Shown here: piece by piece, positions 60,174-64,000 of the stretch | Numbering within the stretch: position 1 is the stretch's first letter | Layout: every line of letters starts with the position of its first letter | From: Apium graveolens | Taxonomy: Eukaryota > Streptophyta > Magnoliopsida > Apiales > Apiaceae | DNA: 64,000 nt | Assembly: GCF_009905375.1 (NCBI RefSeq) | Contig: NC_133650.1 | Span: 299,707,957-299,771,956, forward strand | Direction: 5' to 3' | Notes under the pieces: generated by a model | Told to the model about the DNA's origin: nothing | Seen by the model: only the letters and a program-made list of their open reading frames with translations | Databases searched by the model: none | Program-made: the position numbers and the translations under genes

Positions 60174-60450
60174 TCATTTGTAAAATTATTTTGTGTATGT
60201 AAAGTTGGCTAGCTATATATAGTTATCTGTAAAAGTAGTTGAAAGTTTGTATTAAAAATTCAAACATTTAGTGGGAAGTGCAGAACTTTTAGTGGCACCA
60301 ATCCACTTTAATATTATGTGTACTTTAAATTCCAGCACGCTTTGCACTTGTTTATTTTATTTTCTTGATACCGACATAAGTTTTTTTATTACTTCTTAAA
60401 TTCTGTGCCAAATCTCAAATGTTAAGAAACCAAAGGGACATATGGAGTTT

Positions 60451-61049
60451 TATTAATAGACAGAATTTGCAAGAACTCATCAATGTTGCCATTTTTCCTA
60501 TCCCGTTTTCTTCTTTGTTCTCGAAGCAATATTTTGGTTAATAGATATATGTTTTTCGAAGATTGACGTGCCCTCAGCCATTTTTCATAATTTTGAGAAT
60601 TAAGATAAATATTCTGACTTCATGAACTTTCTAATGTTATGTATTTTATCATGGATTGACATTTAAAATTATAATGTATAAAAACCGTTTTATCATTTGT
60701 TTGACTAACAAATTTAGTCTTTTTTGCAGTTTTTTGGCCTGTACTATAATTAAATTGCACGGAGATGGCTAAATCAATAATTGTGCCATTTTGATGACTA
60801 AATGCGTAATTATCGAGCACTATGTGGGCTCCGCATCCCTTCTGTTAGCCTATATTTAACTCTGTTAGTCGATTATCATTTTAATATTAAAAGTACAAAG
60901 ATATATCAGTAAATGCATAGTGTAAAAGTAACATATACCCTCATTCCCTCAATTTCCCCGCATATACACCGGTTGGTCTTCTTCCTCACCAGAAAAGGCG
61001 ATTAAACCCTAATCACTGAATCCATCATTGCTGTCCGGAATCGACGAAG
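60451..61049. other. Probable 5' end and promoter of the third MULE
   Basis: No gene. GCACTATGTGGGCTCCGCAT (60819) and the later TTCCCCGCATATACACCGG lie before the short ORF at 61050, which may be the leader of the MULE remnant. A terminal inverted repeat could not be confirmed, since the other end is not in the window or was lost. Confidence 0.35.
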
Positions 61050-62898
61050 ATGGGTTTGTACAAGCGGAGCCCTAAAGAACATGACTTATACAAGCCTCGT
61101 GAATGTCCTGAATACACATGTATTACGTCGTTACCTATGTATATGATTTATATGTATGTCTATGTATGATTTTGAGATCATGGTTTGCTTGTATTAGAGT
61201 GTATATGGGTTTAATAATGTTACAAAGTCATGTTTATACGCGTTTAATAATATTAGAGTTTGATGTTGTTGTTTGAGTGTTTATAATATACTTGAATTTT
61301 AGGGTTTTAAATCCCATTTTAGGTGTAATATTGTTATTTGTCTTAGATATTTAATTAATATATGGATATAGTGAAAGCCCCAATTTTGATATTCAATTTA
61401 CTTATTATTCTGCATGTCGTAATGTTAGTTATGTTTTGGCATCCCCTGGGTATTTTACCATTAAACTTAACTATGGTGGTGAAATGAATATCGGTCCTAA
61501 CTATTATGTTGGTGGTAATATTGCTTGTTTTGATGATTGTAGTATAGATGCAATCAGTATGTTAGATCTTGAACAGATTATGAATGAGTTAGGGGAATGT
61601 GGAGGTTATCATAAATATTGGTATAGGTTTCCAGGGACTGATATGGAGAGGGGTCTGTTTGACTTGGATAATGATGAAAAGCTCATGTTAATGTGTACAA
61701 TGAATACCCACCACTATGTTCAAATGTATGATGTTGTCATCCCACCATTATCTAGTTCCCAACCTGAACTAAATTCAAAATATAGACTTTAAGTATATTA
61801 TGGAACCACAAAGAGAGGCAACCCCTATAGTTGAGGAACCCAATATGTTTAGCCATAAGGAGGTAAATTTTAGAGAGTTTGAATTTGCGTGTAGTACACA
61901 AGCAGAAATCAGACAGGAGGAAGAAGCTAGAGAATTATTTGGTGATGAATTTACTGATGAATCAGATGGTAAGAGTGATGAAATGTACTATCATAAATCA
62001 AAGGATAGTGATGAAGGATGCTTTCACTCTGACAACTCCAACAAAGATGACATTGATGATGACCTACAGTTTGATAAAAATGTTGATGATTTAGGTGCTA
62101 GTGATAAGAGATTTCATGGTGAAAAAGGTCACCAAGGAGATATGTTTGACAATGACCTAGATAGGGTTGACAGTGAGCATTCCAATGTTTATGCAGGTAG
62201 TGATGAAAAAAGAATGGCTGGGAATACAATTGATGTAGATGAGCCTAAAGGGTACCCTGTGTGTAATGATGATGCAGATGTTAGTCCAGTTTTTGAGTTT
62301 TCCATGTGTTTCGGAGATGCAAAAACTTTAAGAGAAGCAATTAAAAGACATGCAATCATGGAAAGGAGGCCTGCAATGGCATCAAGGAACTTTGGAAGGA
62401 AAGTACAATATATTTGTGAACCTACATGCCCCTGGAAGATTTATGCTTCCCCGGCTGGAAAGACTTCAACTTACCAGATTAAGACATTCAATCCAAAACA
62501 TACATGCATGTCGACTTTTGACCATAAGCAAATTAATAGTGCATGGATCGCAAAATACTAAGAAAAGGATATCAGAATGAATCCCTCCTGGCCCATCAAT
62601 GCCTTCCATCAAAAAATTGTCAATGATCTGAAATGTCATATTAGCAAGCATGTTGTATATAGAGCAAAGACAACGGCTCTCATGAAGATAAATGGAACAC
62701 TTTCTGAGCAATACAGTCAGGTCTAGAAATATGGTCATGAATTGAAGAGAGTGCTTCCTGAGACAACAATGAAAATTTTAACTGAGAATAATCCAGAACC
62801 AGATGCTGAAAGGGATCAGTTTATGAGAATGCATTTGTGCTTTGGCCCACTCAAGAAGTCATTTACTGAAAGTTACAGAAAGATAGTGGGGCCATGAA
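61050..62898 (+). pseudogene. MULE transposase remnant with PB1-like N-terminus
   Basis: A short exon-like start (MGLYKRSPKEHDLYKPRECP) at 61050 is followed, from 61439, by ASPGYFTIKLNYGGEMNIGP, YYVGG and, in the same frame, YHKYWYRFPGTDMERGLFDL. This is the PB1-like domain that starts one class of plant MULE transposases. After a stop, 61800-62561 encodes a long acidic linker and the MuDR-type DNA-binding region (REAIKRHAIMERRP, NFGRKVQYICEPTCPWKIYA, TYQIKTFNPKHTCM). More stops follow (62560, 62724). The sequence ends at SFTESYRKIVGP (62895), just before the expected DGCHLKG catalytic motif. The transposase core is missing and a probable LTR begins 40 bp further on. Confidence 0.72.
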
Positions 62899-62937
62899 GT
62901 ATATCTTTTATTCATTGGGGATAAAGGTGTTAGTGTT

Positions 62938-64000
62938 TGTGCCCTAGAGACAACACTATGATATTTTAGTTTAAGACATTTGGATTATTAATATTTATGT
63001 TCTATCGATTATTCCCTTTATAATTTATTAATTCCTAATTTACTGCGAGATAAATGTTAGATTAATAAATGTCCTTGGAATATGATATGCAATTCTATAT
63101 CTCTAAGTATGTGACTTAGAAATGAGATTATGAGAATAGTATCAATTTTCCTAAAGGTCCCTAGTCGAGTATTATTATTAAGGGACAATAATAATGCATT
63201 AAGACTGGTGTGTTTGTTGACTGATGATCACATCTCATTGATCATAGTTACAGTGATACTAAAGTAAAAAACACAGGCATATATAAATGTACATGGTGCT
63301 GGACAGACCCGATATGAGATTCTACATGTCTGTTGTGTCATAATTAATTCTCATAGTGATAATGATGTAATGGTCCTTATACTTGAAGTCATTATATTTC
63401 TATACGAGAATTATTATACACTGATTCCATTAAAAGTTATCCTTGACCGGGTAATGATAAAAGTGGACATTGGGTATATTATGAATCGTATGAGAAATAT
63501 GAATGATCTAGATGGGATTTAACCCTCCTATTTTAGGAGTGATATTGTTGGTCTCTTGTGTGAGCTAGGTTATGAAATGCGTGGCCACGCTCAAATGTTG
63601 ATTTGATATGATAGTCTACTCATTGATCAAGTAAACTTGGATTAAACTATGATGAGGATGACACATTACATGCCTCTAGTTTAATCTATAATATTTGGTT
63701 AAAGAGATTATATCACAGTGTACATTATTCACGAAAGGTTTAATCGATCACCGATTTAATTATTATTATTTGGGTACCAATGATGTATTACTAAATGCCG
63801 CTCATTGTTTATGATTTTAAATTAGATTTAAAATTTGTTGCCAACGTAATAATAACCTATAGGGTCACACACAAAGAATAATTGAAGGATTATTTAATTT
63901 AAATTGGATTTAAATTAAATTAAAGTAGTTTGAATTATTTATAATATTAATTAAGTATGACTTAATTAATTAGATAAATAATGATATTCGAATTTACTAA
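62938..64000. mobile_element. Probable copia-type LTR (runs off the window)
   Basis: Begins TGTTAGTGTTTGTGCCCTAG AGACAACAC, a start that I associate with a widespread family of long plant copia LTRs, and continues for over 1 kb of non-coding AT-rich DNA to the window edge. The LTR end, primer site and genes lie outside. Its position just after the broken MULE suggests insertion into, or deletion next to, that element. Confidence 0.5.

Larger units (their letters stand above)
58171..60450. mobile_element. Mariner-like element (Stowaway-type ends)
   Basis: The left tip after TA is CTCTCTCCGTCCCC followed by TTGGATTTTTAATATTT. The right tip, inverted, reads CTCCATATGTCCC then TTTGGTTTCTTAACATTT. 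These agree over about 30 bases and match the CTCC(C/T)TCCGTCCC ends of plant Tc1/mariner and Stowaway elements. TA-type flanks are present. Inside is a decayed mariner transposase on the minus strand, and an ORF on the plus strand. Right boundary is accurate to a few bases. Confidence 0.65.

Overview
The window is nuclear DNA of a flowering plant, most likely a eudicot. It is AT-rich, its genes have many GT-AG introns, and every host gene has an obvious plant homologue. I could not settle the species. Four conserved host genes can be followed exon by exon: a WD40-repeat protein (+, last coding exons, stop at 20451), translation initiation factor eIF5B (+, 23301-29623, 11 coding exons, 1158 aa), a group I bZIP transcription factor (+, 30783-33664, 4 exons, 347 aa) and a PLP-dependent serine decarboxylase (-, 52558-48245, 5 exons, 453 aa).

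More than half of the window is mobile DNA. Intron 2 of the WD40 gene (14.6 kb) holds a 13.1 kb Mutator-like element (2545-15683). It is an almost complete palindrome: two arms of about 5.93 kb, each carrying a decayed mudrA-type transposase, two small charged ORFs and an RPA70-like OB-fold ORF, around a 0.34 kb Gly-rich repeat spacer. The left arm alone has a 933 bp GC-richer, organelle-like insertion. Transcription of the host gene must run through both arms, so the pre-mRNA should contain a very long hairpin, as described for maize Mu killer.

Between the bZIP and decarboxylase genes lies a second 12.7 kb terminal-inverted-repeat element (34239-46910). It has a FAR1/FHY3-type transposase with a complete DDE triad, a decayed plant-mobile-domain plus Ulp1-protease gene on the opposite strand, a small lysine-rich ORF, a 259 bp satellite and many GCAATG/CATTGC motifs.

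The right part (52.6-64 kb) has no recognised host gene. It holds a copia LTR fragment between two copies of a ~0.95 kb direct repeat, a mariner-like element (58171-60450) with a decayed transposase and an unexplained opposing ORF, a third, PB1-domain type MULE remnant, and the start of another probable LTR at the right edge. A tRNA-derived SINE with clear target duplication lies between the WD40 and eIF5B genes. No CRISPR array, operon or intact tRNA/rRNA gene was seen.
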